A stretch of 64,000 nucleotides of DNA, taken from SIG440 sp045646865 (GTDB taxonomy: Bacteria; Bacillota; Clostridia; Monoglobales; Monoglobaceae). This document shows positions 50,400 to 60,122 of the stretch, piece after piece; the first letter of the stretch is position 1, and every line of letters begins with the position of its first letter. The notes under the pieces are model-generated. The model was given only the letters and a program-made list of their open reading frames with translations. It did no database searches and had not been told where the DNA came from. The stretch lies in the NCBI GenBank assembly GCA_045646865.1, contig JAZRLM010000019.1:88253-152252 (forward strand). The letters are read 5' to 3'. The position numbers and the translations under genes are program-made.

Positions 50400-51584
50400 T
50401 CATAAGCAGATTTCTCTGCCACCGTCACCAGTACCAGTCACATAAAATGATGCTTTATGACCAAATTCTTCTTCGAAAAGCACACCTATTCTTTCAACAT
50501 ACTTATCAACTGCACCATTTTTTATAATTGCAACCGTGCAACCGCCAAAGCCTGCACCAGTCATTCTTATTCCTAAAACACCTTCAATTTTTCTGCCCAT
50601 GTTTACAACATAATCAAGTTCGGAACAAGAAACCTCATAATCGTATTGAAGGGAATCATGTGATTCATTCATATAGTGTCCGAAAAGGGCTACATCGTTA
50701 TTTTTCATAGCTTCAGCGCTTTTGCGAACTCTGTCACACTCATAAACTACATGCTTGATTCGCTTTCGTGTAGTTTCATTTTTAATTACATCTTTATTCT
50801 CTTCAAACTGCTCTATTGTTACATCAGTAAGCTGGGTTATATCGGGAAGAACGGTCTGCAAAGCATTAAGCCCTTCTTCACACTCGGTTCTTCTCTCGTT
50901 GTATTTTGAGCTTCCAAGCGAATGCTTAACATTTGTATTTGTAAGGACTATACTGCTGTCACTTAAGTTAAGCGGTATATACTCATATTCAAGAGTAGCA
51001 CAATTTAAAAAGACTGCATGGTCTGCTTTTCCCATTGCTGAGGCAAATTGGTCCATTATGCCACATTTAACACCGATAAAGTTATGTTCAGCTCTTTGGG
51101 ATATGAGTGCCATTTCAATCATATCTAGTTCTTTATCTATACCATTTTTCTCATTTGAAAAGGTTGCAAAGCATATAGCAGTTGATACCTCTATTGCTGC
51201 AGAAGAAGAAAGACCACTCCCGTGAGGTACAGTATCATCATAAAGAAGGTCACAACCACATATATTATACCCGTTCTTCATAAGTTCAAGCATTACGCCT
51301 ATCTGATAATCTCCCCATTTAAGTTGATCTTTAAGGTTTTGCATTTCGGAAACTCTGGTTTCAACCATAATATCCAAGTCTGTAGCCTTAAGACGGATTA
51401 TATCATCATTTCTTTTTCTTGCAATTAAAGTAGTTTTCATTGCAAGTGCAGCAGGCATTACACAGCCTCCGCAGTAATCAATATGTTCACCAATGAGATT
51501 TACACGCCCGGGTGATGCAAAGATACGCATCTCTCCGTCGCCATATGTATCTATAAAAATCTTTTTAATTTCAGATAATTTCAT
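50400..51584 (-). CDS. galK: Galactokinase
   Basis: A 394-residue GHMP kinase that makes galactose 1-phosphate. The family signature GRVNLIGEHIDYCGG is near the N-terminus, the ATP-binding PHGSGLSSSAAIEV in the middle, and MTGAGFGGCTVA close to the C-terminus. It lies 164 bases after the alpha-galactosidase gene on the same strand: that enzyme frees galactose from alpha-galactosides and GalK phosphorylates it. The usual GalT and GalE are not in the window. Confidence 0.93.
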   Translation of the reverse strand: MKLSEIKKIFIDTYGDGEMRIFASPGRVNLIGEHIDYCGGCVMPAALAMKTTLIARKRNDDIIRLKATDLDIMVETRVSEMQNLKDQLKWGDYQIGVMLELMKNGYNICGCDLLYDDTVPHGSGLSSSAAIEVSTAICFATFSNEKNGIDKELDMIEMALISQRAEHNFIGVKCGIMDQFASAMGKADHAVFLNCATLEYEYIPLNLSDSSIVLTNTNVKHSLGSSKYNERRTECEEGLNALQTVLPDITQLTDVTIEQFEENKDVIKNETTRKRIKHVVYECDRVRKSAEAMKNNDVALFGHYMNESHDSLQYDYEVSCSELDYVVNMGRKIEGVLGIRMTGAGFGGCTVAIIKNGAVDKYVERIGVLFEEEFGHKASFYVTGTGDGGREICL

Positions 51585-51748
51585 TACAGTCCTCTCGTGC
51601 CTTTTTTATAAACTTATCAAAGGCTTTTCTTCACTTTTGTCTCGATTATAAACTTCTGCATGTTCCTACCTTCTTGATGCGGTGATGCTTTGAATGAGGG
51701 TGATAAACTTCCTGAATCAGACTTTCATCCCTTAGTTAAGTGTAGTCT

Positions 51749-53068
51749 TTATACAAACTTAGGCAGATAATTTCCATGCGCCTCTATAAGCTCATCTACC
51801 ATTTTCTTAATAGTATCAATATCAAGTTCGCTTGTAGTATGCGGATCCATCATTGCTGCCTGATAAATGTGTTCCTTTTTTCTTGTTTTTGCAGCTTCTA
51901 TAGTAAGAAGCTGCACATTAATGTTTGACATATTCATTGCCGCACATTGCAAAGGCAGTTCTCCCACATGGCATGGTATTATACCATTACCATTTACAAG
52001 ACAAGGTACTTCTACACAGGCATTTTCAGGGAAATTTGAGATTAAATGTCCTTTGTTTAAAACATTTCCGCCTATTTGATAAGGAATATTCTCAACAATG
52101 CTCTGCATTATCCATGAAGCATATTCATGACTTCTTGTATGCTCTTTTACACCTTTTTCACATAACTCTTTGTACTCTTGTTTCCAAGCATCAATCTGGT
52201 TTACACAACGGCGTGGATACTCATCAAGAGGAATATTAAATTTTTCAATTAATTCGGGATATTTACTCTTTATGTAAAACGGGTTATACTCTGCATTGTG
52301 TTCACTGGATTCAGTACAATAGTAGCCAAAATTCCTTATATAATCCATACGCACTTTATCACGGTTATCGGGATTTGCGATATATTCATCAACCTTTGAC
52401 TTAATTTCAGGATAAAGATCAACACCGTTTTTATCTTTTATTTCAAGCAGCCACGCCATGTGATTGATTCCGGCAATCAGTTCTTTTCTGCCTTCAAGTT
52501 TATCTTCCATTCCAAGAGATTCCAAAAGTCCTTTTGTGCATACCTGTACACTATGACAAAGACCGATTGTTCTAATTGGAGTATGCTGGAGCATATAGCC
52601 AGTCAGCATAGCCATTGGATTTGTATAATTTAGCAATAGTGCCTCCGGACAAACCTCAGCCATATCCTTTGCAAAATCATCCATAACCGGTATTGTACGA
52701 AGTGCACGCATAATACCGCCAATTCCCAAAGTGTCAGCAATCGTCTGACGGAGACCATATTTTTTCGGTACCTCAAAATCAATAATAGTGCAAGGGTCAT
52801 ATCCACCAACCTGTATCGCATTTATAACAAAATCTGCATCTTTAAGAGCCGCTTTGCGATTTTCAACACCTACATAACATTCTATTCTGCCGTAGCCACC
52901 CTTTTCCTTACGCATTGCCTCCAAAATAACTTTGCTCTCCTGAATTCGTGTCGAATCAATATCATAAAGGGCAAACTCGCTATCTCTCAACGACTCAACG
53001 CACATACAATCGCCTATTACATTTCTTGCAAAAACAGTGCTTCCCGCACCAATAAAGGTAATTTTCAT
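51749..53068 (-). CDS. melA: Alpha-galactosidase, glycoside hydrolase family 4
   Basis: A 439-residue NAD- and metal-dependent glycosidase. The Rossmann start ITFIGAGSTVFARN, LLNYTNPMAML, LCHSVQ and INHMAWLLEI motifs identify family GH4; the HMAW pattern and neighbouring galK favour alpha-galactosidase over other GH4 activities (alpha-glucosidase, galacturonidase). It is intracellular, so a transporter for melibiose or raffinose-type sugars must be encoded elsewhere. It is divergent from an AraC regulator. Confidence 0.88.
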   Translation of the reverse strand: MKITFIGAGSTVFARNVIGDCMCVESLRDSEFALYDIDSTRIQESKVILEAMRKEKGGYGRIECYVGVENRKAALKDADFVINAIQVGGYDPCTIIDFEVPKKYGLRQTIADTLGIGGIMRALRTIPVMDDFAKDMAEVCPEALLLNYTNPMAMLTGYMLQHTPIRTIGLCHSVQVCTKGLLESLGMEDKLEGRKELIAGINHMAWLLEIKDKNGVDLYPEIKSKVDEYIANPDNRDKVRMDYIRNFGYYCTESSEHNAEYNPFYIKSKYPELIEKFNIPLDEYPRRCVNQIDAWKQEYKELCEKGVKEHTRSHEYASWIMQSIVENIPYQIGGNVLNKGHLISNFPENACVEVPCLVNGNGIIPCHVGELPLQCAAMNMSNINVQLLTIEAAKTRKKEHIYQAAMMDPHTTSELDIDTIKKMVDELIEAHGNYLPKFV

Positions 53069-53099
53069 TTTTAACCACTCCTTTCGTTTAAATTATATA

Positions 53100-53129
53100 T
53101 TGACTTTACATAAAAAGGAATGGTATAAT
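53100..53129 (+). promoter_or_regulatory. Promoter of the AraC-type regulator gene
   Basis: TTGACT, 18 bases, TATAAT, about 49 bases before the ATG. Confidence 0.65.
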
Positions 53130-53177
53130 GTTAGTACAATTTGTCATTTTGTTGTTTTGGGGAGATGATATATAATT

Positions 53178-53939
53178 ATGGAACATAGTATTATAATAAA
53201 AAACGAGGGATTTTCGGATTTAAATCCCCTTCTGTTTGGTTACGAAAGCTGCAACAAGTCCCATTTTTTCGGCCCCGCCGTACGAACATATTGGCTTATT
53301 CATTTTGTTGTATCAGGTTCTGGGATTTTTAAAATCAAAGACAAAGAGTATAAAATAAACCCCGGTGAAATGTTTGTCATCCCACCATATATAGAGACTT
53401 ATTACGAAGCAGACAGTGTTAATCCTTGGAAATATATCTGGATTGGTTTTACCACAACCAGAGATATTACGAAAAATCTTTTAGATGTTATTAAATGTCC
53501 CGAAGCTGAAAAGATATTTAGTTCTATGAAAAACTGCGAAAGTTTTTCCAATGGCAGAAGTGCTTATCTCAGTGCAAGATTGTGGGATTTATTTGCACTA
53601 TTATCGGAAAATGGAAATAATAAATACGGCCATGTTGATAAAGCATTAGAATTTATACATTCAAACTATATGCACAATATAACTGTAGAAAAAATTGCGC
53701 AACACCTAAACCTTGACAGAACATATTTTTCTGTCATTTTCAAAAACAAAACCGGACTTTCTCCTAAGCAGTATCTTCTTAATTATAGAATGAGTATTGC
53801 CGCCACTCTCATAACCAAAAAACATATTGCGATATCTGTTGTAGCCAACTCAGTTGGGTATTCTGATTTATATACCTTCTCCAAAATGTTTAAACGACAC
53901 TTTGGAGTATCACCATCAAACTATTCAACACGAGAATAA
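53178..53939 (+). CDS. AraC family transcriptional regulator
   Basis: A 253-residue regulator. The N-terminal cupin-like sugar-binding domain has YWLIHFVVSGSGIFKI and NPGEMFVIPPYIETYYEAD; the C-terminal domain has two helix-turn-helix motifs (ITVEKIAQHLNLDRTYFSVIFKNKTGLSPKQYL; IAISVVANSVGYSDLYTFSKMFKRHFGVSPSNY). Divergent from melA-galK, it probably activates those genes in response to an alpha-galactoside, as MelR or RafR-type proteins do. Inference from position. Confidence 0.9.
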   Translation: MEHSIIIKNEGFSDLNPLLFGYESCNKSHFFGPAVRTYWLIHFVVSGSGIFKIKDKEYKINPGEMFVIPPYIETYYEADSVNPWKYIWIGFTTTRDITKNLLDVIKCPEAEKIFSSMKNCESFSNGRSAYLSARLWDLFALLSENGNNKYGHVDKALEFIHSNYMHNITVEKIAQHLNLDRTYFSVIFKNKTGLSPKQYLLNYRMSIAATLITKKHIAISVVANSVGYSDLYTFSKMFKRHFGVSPSNYSTRE

Positions 53940-54465
53940 ATGTATGAAACTTGTCTTTACAGTTCTGATCATAGAAAAATTATAATCAGTTTTTATCTTC
54001 TTTTATTGCGTTTCGTTAGTTCAAGTCTGGTAAAAAACGCTTGGTATCTACCCTTTTGTTTCAAAACTAATTTTATCAAAAAGCCCTCAAATCATTGAAA
54101 AAAGCGAACAATATAGATGCCTCCACGCCGCAGGAGTGCTCGTAAAAAGGTGGTAGCGACAGTGAGCCGTCGTGAGTGCGTTTACAAACGAACAGGCAAG
54201 CCGAGCAAGCCTTTTTACGAAAAAGGAGGAACAGTGAAGCAAGTGACTGATTTTTTTGCATAAAAAATCGGAACAAGCGTAACTTGTTCCGACGTGGTGG
54301 ATCTTCGGGGACATAGGTGCTTTGCACCTACACTGCTTGACGACCGAAAGCTAAAGCTTTCAGTACCCGTCTTCGCACCACTTCGCTACAAAACAGTCCA
54401 CCGGACTGTTTTGCTTTACGCTTCGTGCCCTCTCAGGGTTCGAGTCCCTTTTATTTATATAACAC
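53940..54465. repeat. Palindrome-rich non-coding block ending in a tRNA-arm-like sequence
   Basis: About 525 bases with no supported gene. Perfect hairpins: 54269-54277/54283-54291 (9 bp), 54314-54320/54324-54330 (7 bp), 54346-54352/54355-54361 (7 bp), 54390-54399/54403-54412 (10 bp). A 10-bp inverted repeat spans 54141-54150/54210-54219. It ends at 54434-54449 with AGGGTTCGAGTCCCT, the shape of a tRNA T-arm but with no tRNA body upstream. Weak open frames on the minus strand (54076-54327) have no ribosome binding site. Confidence 0.65.
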
Positions 54466-54466
54466 C

Positions 54467-54501
54467 AAAATAAAAAGCTATCTTACGATAGCCTTTTATT
54501 T

Positions 54502-54502
<1 letters not shown>
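54467..54502 (-). terminator. Terminator after the tRNA pair
   Basis: A 16-bp, nearly perfect stem (54467-54482 with 54487-54502) with a four-base loop directly after the tRNA-Met 3' end on the minus strand. Confidence 0.85.
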
Positions 54503-54578
<76 letters not shown>

Positions 54579-54596
54579 ATATCTAGTTTATGTTAG

Positions 54597-54685
54597 TGGT
54601 GCCGGAAACCGGGATCGAACCGGTACGGGAAGTTAATCCCACAGGATTTTAAGTCCTGGGCGTCTGCCAGTTCCGCCACTCCGGC
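54597..54685 (-). tRNA. tRNA-Leu (UAA)
   Basis: 89 bases with a 7-bp acceptor stem, long variable arm typical of leucine tRNAs, anticodon loop CTTAAAA (anticodon TAA), T-arm GGTTCGATCCC and encoded CCA. First gene of the two-tRNA transcript. Confidence 0.93.
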
Positions 54686-54709
54686 ACGCTGCTCACTGCT
54701 AACTGTGAT

Positions 54710-54738
54710 ATAATAACACATTTCGTACCGTTTGTCAA
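54710..54738 (-). promoter_or_regulatory. Promoter of the tRNA-Leu/tRNA-Met unit
   Basis: On the minus strand: TTGACA, 17 bases, TATTAT, 24 bases before the tRNA-Leu 5' end. Confidence 0.75.
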
Positions 54739-54826
54739 GAGTTTAAAAGAAAAAATTTAAATAAATTTTCATATAAGATACTGCATAATATATACTATGC
54801 AGTATCTTACGTTTTTATACATAAAT

Positions 54827-56212
54827 TTAGCTGTTCATAAACGCTTTATATCCTTTATAAGCCATATAAATATCAAACTTGCCTGCCACTTCACTTGGCG
54901 AGTGCATTCCAAGAAGTGTAACACCACAGTCAATAACATCAACATCCAGATTGGCAACAAACTGCGCTATTGTTCCGCCACCGCCAATATCAATCTTACC
55001 CAGCTCACCTGACTGCCATACTACACCGTTATCCTCAAAAATACCGCGGATTTTTGCAACAAATTCGGCACTTGCATCACTTGAACCGCTCTTTCCTCTT
55101 GCACCGGTGTATTTGGTGAGTAATAATCCCTCGTTTATATAAGAACTGTTATTTTTCTCAAACACTTCGGGAAAATTGGGGTCATATGCCGCACCGACAT
55201 CGGCAGAGAGGCACTGAGAATTTGAAAGACACTCGCGAAGTGTAAGCTCGCTGTATTCGCCACTTGAAAGACTGCAAACCTTTGCAAGAACATTTTCAAA
55301 GTTACGGGATTGCATACCTGTATTACCCATACTGCCAATTTCTTCCTTGTCAACAAGAAGGCAAACGGCTGTTCTTTCGGGTTTTATTGTGTCAATAATT
55401 GCTCTGATAGCTGTATATGCACAGACTCTGTCGTCATGACCGTAGCCGGCAATCATACTTCTGTCAAAGCACAAGTCACGTGCCGCAAACGCCGGAACAA
55501 GCTCAAGCTCGCTGCTCATGAGGTCTGCTTCGCAAATATCGTATTTCTCATTAAGAAGCTTCATAACCCCATACTTAACTTTTTCTTTATCTGCATCTTC
55601 GCAAGGAATATTTCCTACCACAATATTAAGCTTTTCTGCATCAAATGCATCGCTGAGTTTTTTTCCGCTATACTGTGCTGCAAGATGCGGCAAAAGGTCT
55701 GTTATGCAGAAAATCGGGTCTTTTTCGTCCTCGCCTATTGAGATATTAATAGCAGTTCCATCCTTTTTAACAACAACGCCATGAAGGGACAAAGGAATGT
55801 TGTACCATTGATACTTTCTTATTCCTCCGTAGTAGTGGGTTTTAAGAAAAGCAATACCGTTATCCTCATAAAGCGGCTGCGGCTTTAAATCAAGTCTTGG
55901 TGAATCAATATGTGCACCAACTATGTTTACACCTTTATTGATAGGTTCTGAGCCAATTACAAATGCCGATATTCCTTTGCCGCGATTAACGCTGTAAACT
56001 CTGTCACCTGCATTAAGGCTGTCCTTTTCATCAATGCTGCAAAATCCTGCATTCTCAAGCATTTTAACAGTCATGCTGCAAAATTCTCTTTCGGTTTTTG
56101 CCACGGTCAAAGCAATTCTGTATTCCTCGCAGAAATCATAAATTTTTGATTTTTCACTTTCTTCAATTCCGTCAAAACCGTTTTTTCTTTCATAAAGCAA
56201 ATTTTCATTCAT
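54827..56212 (-). CDS. M18 family metallo-aminopeptidase
   Basis: A 461-residue cytoplasmic zinc aminopeptidase that forms a dodecamer in characterised homologues. Visible are IVGAHIDSPRLDLKP (first metal His and Asp), HYYGGIRKYQWYNIPLSLHG, LLVDKEEIGSMGNTGMQS (catalytic Glu) and DASAEFVAKI. It removes N-terminal residues from peptides. It is the last gene of the long minus-strand run beginning at the site-2 protease, 19 bases after the lytic transglycosylase gene. Confidence 0.92.
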   Translation of the reverse strand: MNENLLYERKNGFDGIEESEKSKIYDFCEEYRIALTVAKTEREFCSMTVKMLENAGFCSIDEKDSLNAGDRVYSVNRGKGISAFVIGSEPINKGVNIVGAHIDSPRLDLKPQPLYEDNGIAFLKTHYYGGIRKYQWYNIPLSLHGVVVKKDGTAINISIGEDEKDPIFCITDLLPHLAAQYSGKKLSDAFDAEKLNIVVGNIPCEDADKEKVKYGVMKLLNEKYDICEADLMSSELELVPAFAARDLCFDRSMIAGYGHDDRVCAYTAIRAIIDTIKPERTAVCLLVDKEEIGSMGNTGMQSRNFENVLAKVCSLSSGEYSELTLRECLSNSQCLSADVGAAYDPNFPEVFEKNNSSYINEGLLLTKYTGARGKSGSSDASAEFVAKIRGIFEDNGVVWQSGELGKIDIGGGGTIAQFVANLDVDVIDCGVTLLGMHSPSEVAGKFDIYMAYKGYKAFMNS

Positions 56213-56231
56213 TTTTTAATCCCTCTATTCT

Positions 56232-56810
56232 TTAGATTTCGTCTGTCTTATATAATTTATTGTACATTTCATAGGTTCTGAGAACCTTTTTTACGTATTG
56301 CTTTGTTTCGGTATAAGGAATATCAGCAAGACCACCCTTGCCATCAGCAAGAGTTTCGTCATCAAGCCATTTATCAACATTCCCCGTACCGCCGTTATAT
56401 GCGGTAATTGCAAGTTCCATACTGCCATAAGTATCCATCAGTTTTCGCAAATAATAGCAGCCAAGATGTATGTTTTTTTGCGGTTCAAACAGGTCATTTG
56501 GTATTATATATCCAAGCTCCTCTTTTTGATTAATCTCATCCGCAGTTTTAGCCATCAGTTGCATCAAACCTCTTGCCTCGGCATTAGAAAGAGCATGCGG
56601 GTCAAAGCCGCTTTCTACCTTTATAACCGAGTAAACCAAATATATGTCAAGATTGTACTCGTTTGCGTAGTTTTCAACATATTCCTGATACTTAATGGGA
56701 TAAATTTTTGTTAAAATCATTTTTTTGCCGTCGCCCACAAAGAAATATAAAAGACAAACAGCAAGCAATATAAATAAAACAGGCTTTATACAACCCAGTT
56801 TGCGTTTCAT
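56232..56810 (-). CDS. Membrane-anchored lytic transglycosylase
   Basis: A 192-residue protein with an N-terminal transmembrane anchor (VLFILLAVCLLYFFVG) and a soluble lytic transglycosylase (SLT) domain. The catalytic Glu lies in VYSVIKVESGFDP, followed by AEARGLMQLM and AYNGGTGNV. It cleaves peptidoglycan glycan strands outside the membrane. The start at 56810 follows GAGGTT; upstream codons are not good starts. Encoded after coaE with a 30-base gap. Confidence 0.9.
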   Translation of the reverse strand: MKRKLGCIKPVLFILLAVCLLYFFVGDGKKMILTKIYPIKYQEYVENYANEYNLDIYLVYSVIKVESGFDPHALSNAEARGLMQLMAKTADEINQKEELGYIIPNDLFEPQKNIHLGCYYLRKLMDTYGSMELAITAYNGGTGNVDKWLDDETLADGKGGLADIPYTETKQYVKKVLRTYEMYNKLYKTDEI

Positions 56811-56840
56811 TCTAATAACCTCAACCAATAATATTTTACA

Positions 56841-57416
56841 CTATTCTATGCACAATTTTTTGACAAATTCCTTTATTTTGTCATTATCTCCGTTGTTTTC
56901 AAAACAAATGTCCGCAAGACGCTTATATTCATCATCCGACAACTGACTTAAAATTCTTTTCTCTGCAAATTCTTTACTGATACCGTCGCGATCCATTATA
57001 CGTCTGATACGTTCAGACTTATATGCAACAACAGCAACCGTCAGATCACAATCAAACGGAAAATCATCCTGAAACAAAAGCGGAACATCAAGTACAATGA
57101 TTTCAGCGTCACTTTCATCAATCTGTCTTTTCATTTCAGCAAAAATATACTTATGAGTTATTTTGTTAAGAATTTTAAGTTTATCGCCATCGGAAAATAC
57201 TATACTGCCAACTTTTTTTCTGTCAAGTTCGCCATCGTCTGTAATAACATCATTCCCAAAAGCAGATATAATTTCATCAAGTGCAGGCTGACCTTTTTTG
57301 ACAACCTGTCTTGCAATTAAATCAGAATCAACTATTTGTGCACCGTATTTTTTAAATTCATCACAGACAGAGGTTTTTCCTGCTCCTGTTCCGCCTGTAA
57401 TTCCAATAATTTTCAT
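56841..57416 (-). CDS. coaE: Dephospho-CoA kinase
   Basis: A 191-residue P-loop kinase performing the last step of coenzyme A synthesis. GITGGTGAGKTSVCDEF carries Walker A; the substrate DxDxxxR motif is VDSDLIARQV, and VLDVPLLFQ lies in the LID-proximal region. It sits 22 bases downstream of polA, an arrangement common in Firmicutes. Confidence 0.94.
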   Translation of the reverse strand: MKIIGITGGTGAGKTSVCDEFKKYGAQIVDSDLIARQVVKKGQPALDEIISAFGNDVITDDGELDRKKVGSIVFSDGDKLKILNKITHKYIFAEMKRQIDESDAEIIVLDVPLLFQDDFPFDCDLTVAVVAYKSERIRRIMDRDGISKEFAEKRILSQLSDDEYKRLADICFENNGDNDKIKEFVKKLCIE

Positions 57417-57438
57417 TTGTATTCATCCAATCAAAAAA

Positions 57439-60051
57439 CTATTTGGTATCATACCATGTTTTGCCGCAGTTTCCCTCCACCTTAAGCGGCACGGTCAGCT
57501 TAACTGCATTTTCCATTTCTTCGGTTAGAAGTTTTTCCACCAAATCCTTCTCATCAGGTGCAGCTTCAACAATCAGTTCATCGTGAACCTGAAGGATTAG
57601 TTTTGACCTTAACCCTTTTTCTTTCAACCTTTTATAAACATTAACCATTGCAATCTTTATAATATCTGCCGCAGAGCCCTGAACGGGAGCATTCATTGCA
57701 ACTCTTTCGCCAAATGCCTGAGTAATTTTATTTGATGCCCTGAGTTCAGGTAAGTACCTGCGTCGGTTTAAGATTGTTGAAACAAAACCTGATACCTTGC
57801 CGTCTTCAACGGTTTTATCCATATATTCCTTTACCTTGGGATATGCCGCAAGATAATCAGCTATATACTGTTTTGCCTCTTTTATGGATATTTTTAAATC
57901 CTGCGCAAGGGAGAATTCGCCTATACCATATACAATACCGAAGTTAACCGCTTTTGCACCAAAGCGCATTGTCGGAGTAACCTCATCAATCGGCACTCTG
58001 AACACCTGAGAGGCTGTCCGTGTATGGATATCTGTACCGCTTAAAAATGCCTCACGCATATTATCGTCGTCTGCAATATGCGCAAGAACTCTAAGCTCAA
58101 TCTGCGAATAGTCGGCATCTACCAAAACATTTTCACCCTCTGCAACAAACATTTTTCGCATCTGTCTGCCGCGTTCTGTACGGATGGGAATGTTCTGAAG
58201 ATTAGGCTCTGTGCTGCTTATTCTACCCGTTGCTGTAACTGTCTGATTAAAATTCGAATGTATTCTTCCGGTATTATTATTTATAACAGGAATAAGCCCG
58301 TCAACATAAGTAGACTGCAGTTTTGTGAGTCCGCGATATTCGAGTATACATTCTATAATCGGGTGTTCGCCCTCAAGCTTTTTAAGCACTTCCGCATTGG
58401 TGGAATAGCCCGTTTTTGTCTTTTTACCGTGCGGGAGCTTTAAACCTTCAAAAAGCACTTCGCCAAGCTGTTTTGGGGAGTTAATATTAAAAGTTTTTTC
58501 TGCATAACCGTAAATCTGCTGTTCAAGCTGCGAAATGTTTTCTTTAAGCTGAGCACCAAACTCAACAAGAGCCTCTTTGTCAACCATAACACCCGTATAC
58601 TGCATATCAGCAAGGACCTCCACCAATGGGAGTTCAACATCATAATACAGTTGGTGCTGGTCGTTTTTCTCCAACTCATCAGCAAATTTTTTCCAGAGCT
58701 TTGCTATTACAAAAAGGTCAAAAGCTGTATTTTCAATATTATCTGTATCTTCATCAAAAGAAAGGCTTAACTGACCGTTTTCTTCAACATTTTGCTCTCC
58801 GCCACCCGTAAGACCTAAAAATTCAAGAGCCAAATCATCAATCTTATATGCCGACCTTGTAGGGTCAAGGATATATGCGGCAATTGCTGTATCAAAACTC
58901 AGACCAATATATTCAATTTTGCGGTTTTTAAGGTATAGAATATCTTCTTTTACATTAAACCCGATTTTTTTGCAGTTTTCATTTTCAAAGAAGACCTTTA
59001 AATCGCTATCTGACGGGTTTGAAACATAAAAACTGTTGTTTCCGTCAGCAGAAACACCTATGTCATCACCGTAAAGCCGATAAATAACACAATCTTCATT
59101 TTCAGCAATTTCCCGGAGCTTTGAAGGTTCTGCGGCTTCACATTTGCCGTCGAATTTCATTTCTTCCGTCTTTGCAACAGCCGTCAGGTTCAGTTTACTC
59201 ATAAACGACTTGAAATTAAGCCTTGTAAAAAGTGCGGCAAGAGTTTCAGTGTCATACTCACGGATTGCACAATCTTCAACAGAAAAATCCATAGGAACGT
59301 TTCTGTCAATCTCCGCAAGTTTACGACTGAGAACAGCATCCTCACAACCTTCTTCAAGTTTCCTTTTTACAGACGGGGTTGCATCAATATTTTCAAGATT
59401 TGCATAAAGATTTTCTATACTCTTATACTTTTCAATAAGTGAAAATGCCGTTTTTTCGCCGATTCCTTTTACACCAGGAATATTATCAGATGTATCACCC
59501 ATAAGACCTTTAACGTCAATAAATTCGCTTGGTGTAACCGAATATTTTTCATAAACCTCATCAGCACCATAAATTGTGGTTGTGGTGCTACCCATTTTAG
59601 ATATAACAAGCTTAACCTTTACCATATCAGATGCAAGCTGCAAATCATCTTTATCACCTGTGAGGATTGAACATTCTATCCCCGATTTTTCGCAGATTGC
59701 AGAAACCGTTCCAATAATATCATCAGCCTCGTAACCGGGTTTTTCAAGACAGATACAGTTCATTGCACCAAGCACTTCTTTAATAACCGGGAGCTGCACC
59801 AGAAAATCTTCGGGCGCAGGCTTGCGCTGAGCCTTGTATTGATCATACATTTTATGTCGGAAGGTCTTTTCCTTTACGTCAAAGGCAACGCAAAGATAGT
59901 CAGGCATATCCTCCTCGAGATTTTTAAACAGAATGTTCAAAAAACCGTAAACTGCGTTAGTTGGCGTTCCGTCAGGTGCGTTAAGCATACGGATTCCGTA
60001 ATATGCACGATTTAAAATACTGTTTCCGTCAATTATAAGTAGCTTTTTCAA
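57439..60051 (-). CDS. polA: DNA polymerase I
   Basis: An 870-residue repair and Okazaki-fragment polymerase. Residues 1-290 form the 5' nuclease (LLIDGNSILNRAYYG, YEADDIIGT, TGDKDDLQL). Residues about 300-470 are an exonuclease-like domain, but the DxE motif is absent (the aligned segment reads CVIYRLYGDD), so proofreading is probably lost, as in Bacillus Pol I. The polymerase domain carries VDADYSQIELRVLAHI, the RRYLPEL segment and QVHDELIVE with the catalytic Asp. Confidence 0.96.
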   Translation of the reverse strand: MKKLLIIDGNSILNRAYYGIRMLNAPDGTPTNAVYGFLNILFKNLEEDMPDYLCVAFDVKEKTFRHKMYDQYKAQRKPAPEDFLVQLPVIKEVLGAMNCICLEKPGYEADDIIGTVSAICEKSGIECSILTGDKDDLQLASDMVKVKLVISKMGSTTTTIYGADEVYEKYSVTPSEFIDVKGLMGDTSDNIPGVKGIGEKTAFSLIEKYKSIENLYANLENIDATPSVKRKLEEGCEDAVLSRKLAEIDRNVPMDFSVEDCAIREYDTETLAALFTRLNFKSFMSKLNLTAVAKTEEMKFDGKCEAAEPSKLREIAENEDCVIYRLYGDDIGVSADGNNSFYVSNPSDSDLKVFFENENCKKIGFNVKEDILYLKNRKIEYIGLSFDTAIAAYILDPTRSAYKIDDLALEFLGLTGGGEQNVEENGQLSLSFDEDTDNIENTAFDLFVIAKLWKKFADELEKNDQHQLYYDVELPLVEVLADMQYTGVMVDKEALVEFGAQLKENISQLEQQIYGYAEKTFNINSPKQLGEVLFEGLKLPHGKKTKTGYSTNAEVLKKLEGEHPIIECILEYRGLTKLQSTYVDGLIPVINNNTGRIHSNFNQTVTATGRISSTEPNLQNIPIRTERGRQMRKMFVAEGENVLVDADYSQIELRVLAHIADDDNMREAFLSGTDIHTRTASQVFRVPIDEVTPTMRFGAKAVNFGIVYGIGEFSLAQDLKISIKEAKQYIADYLAAYPKVKEYMDKTVEDGKVSGFVSTILNRRRYLPELRASNKITQAFGERVAMNAPVQGSAADIIKIAMVNVYKRLKEKGLRSKLILQVHDELIVEAAPDEKDLVEKLLTEEMENAVKLTVPLKVEGNCGKTWYDTK

Positions 60052-60122
60052 GTCAAATCACATCACTTTTATTATATGTAAAGAATACTTTCGGCTGTGC
60101 CAAAAGTATTCCCTGAAATCGT

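Noticed and set aside
49945..50400. Possible CRISPR array
   Set aside because: The stems differ from each other, the common word is only 6-8 bases, spacing is irregular, and no cas gene is in the window.
51585..51748. Small gene between melA and galK
   Set aside because: Fragments of protein-like sequence appear on the minus strand, but every frame has internal stops and no start with a ribosome binding site.
54076..54327. Two minus-strand open frames of 75-83 codons in the palindrome block
   Set aside because: No ribosome binding site, two overlapping frames equally open, and the DNA is dominated by hairpins.
54434..54450. A separate tRNA gene ending in GGGTTCGAGTCCC
   Set aside because: No acceptor, D or anticodon arm can be built upstream; only the T-arm shape is present.
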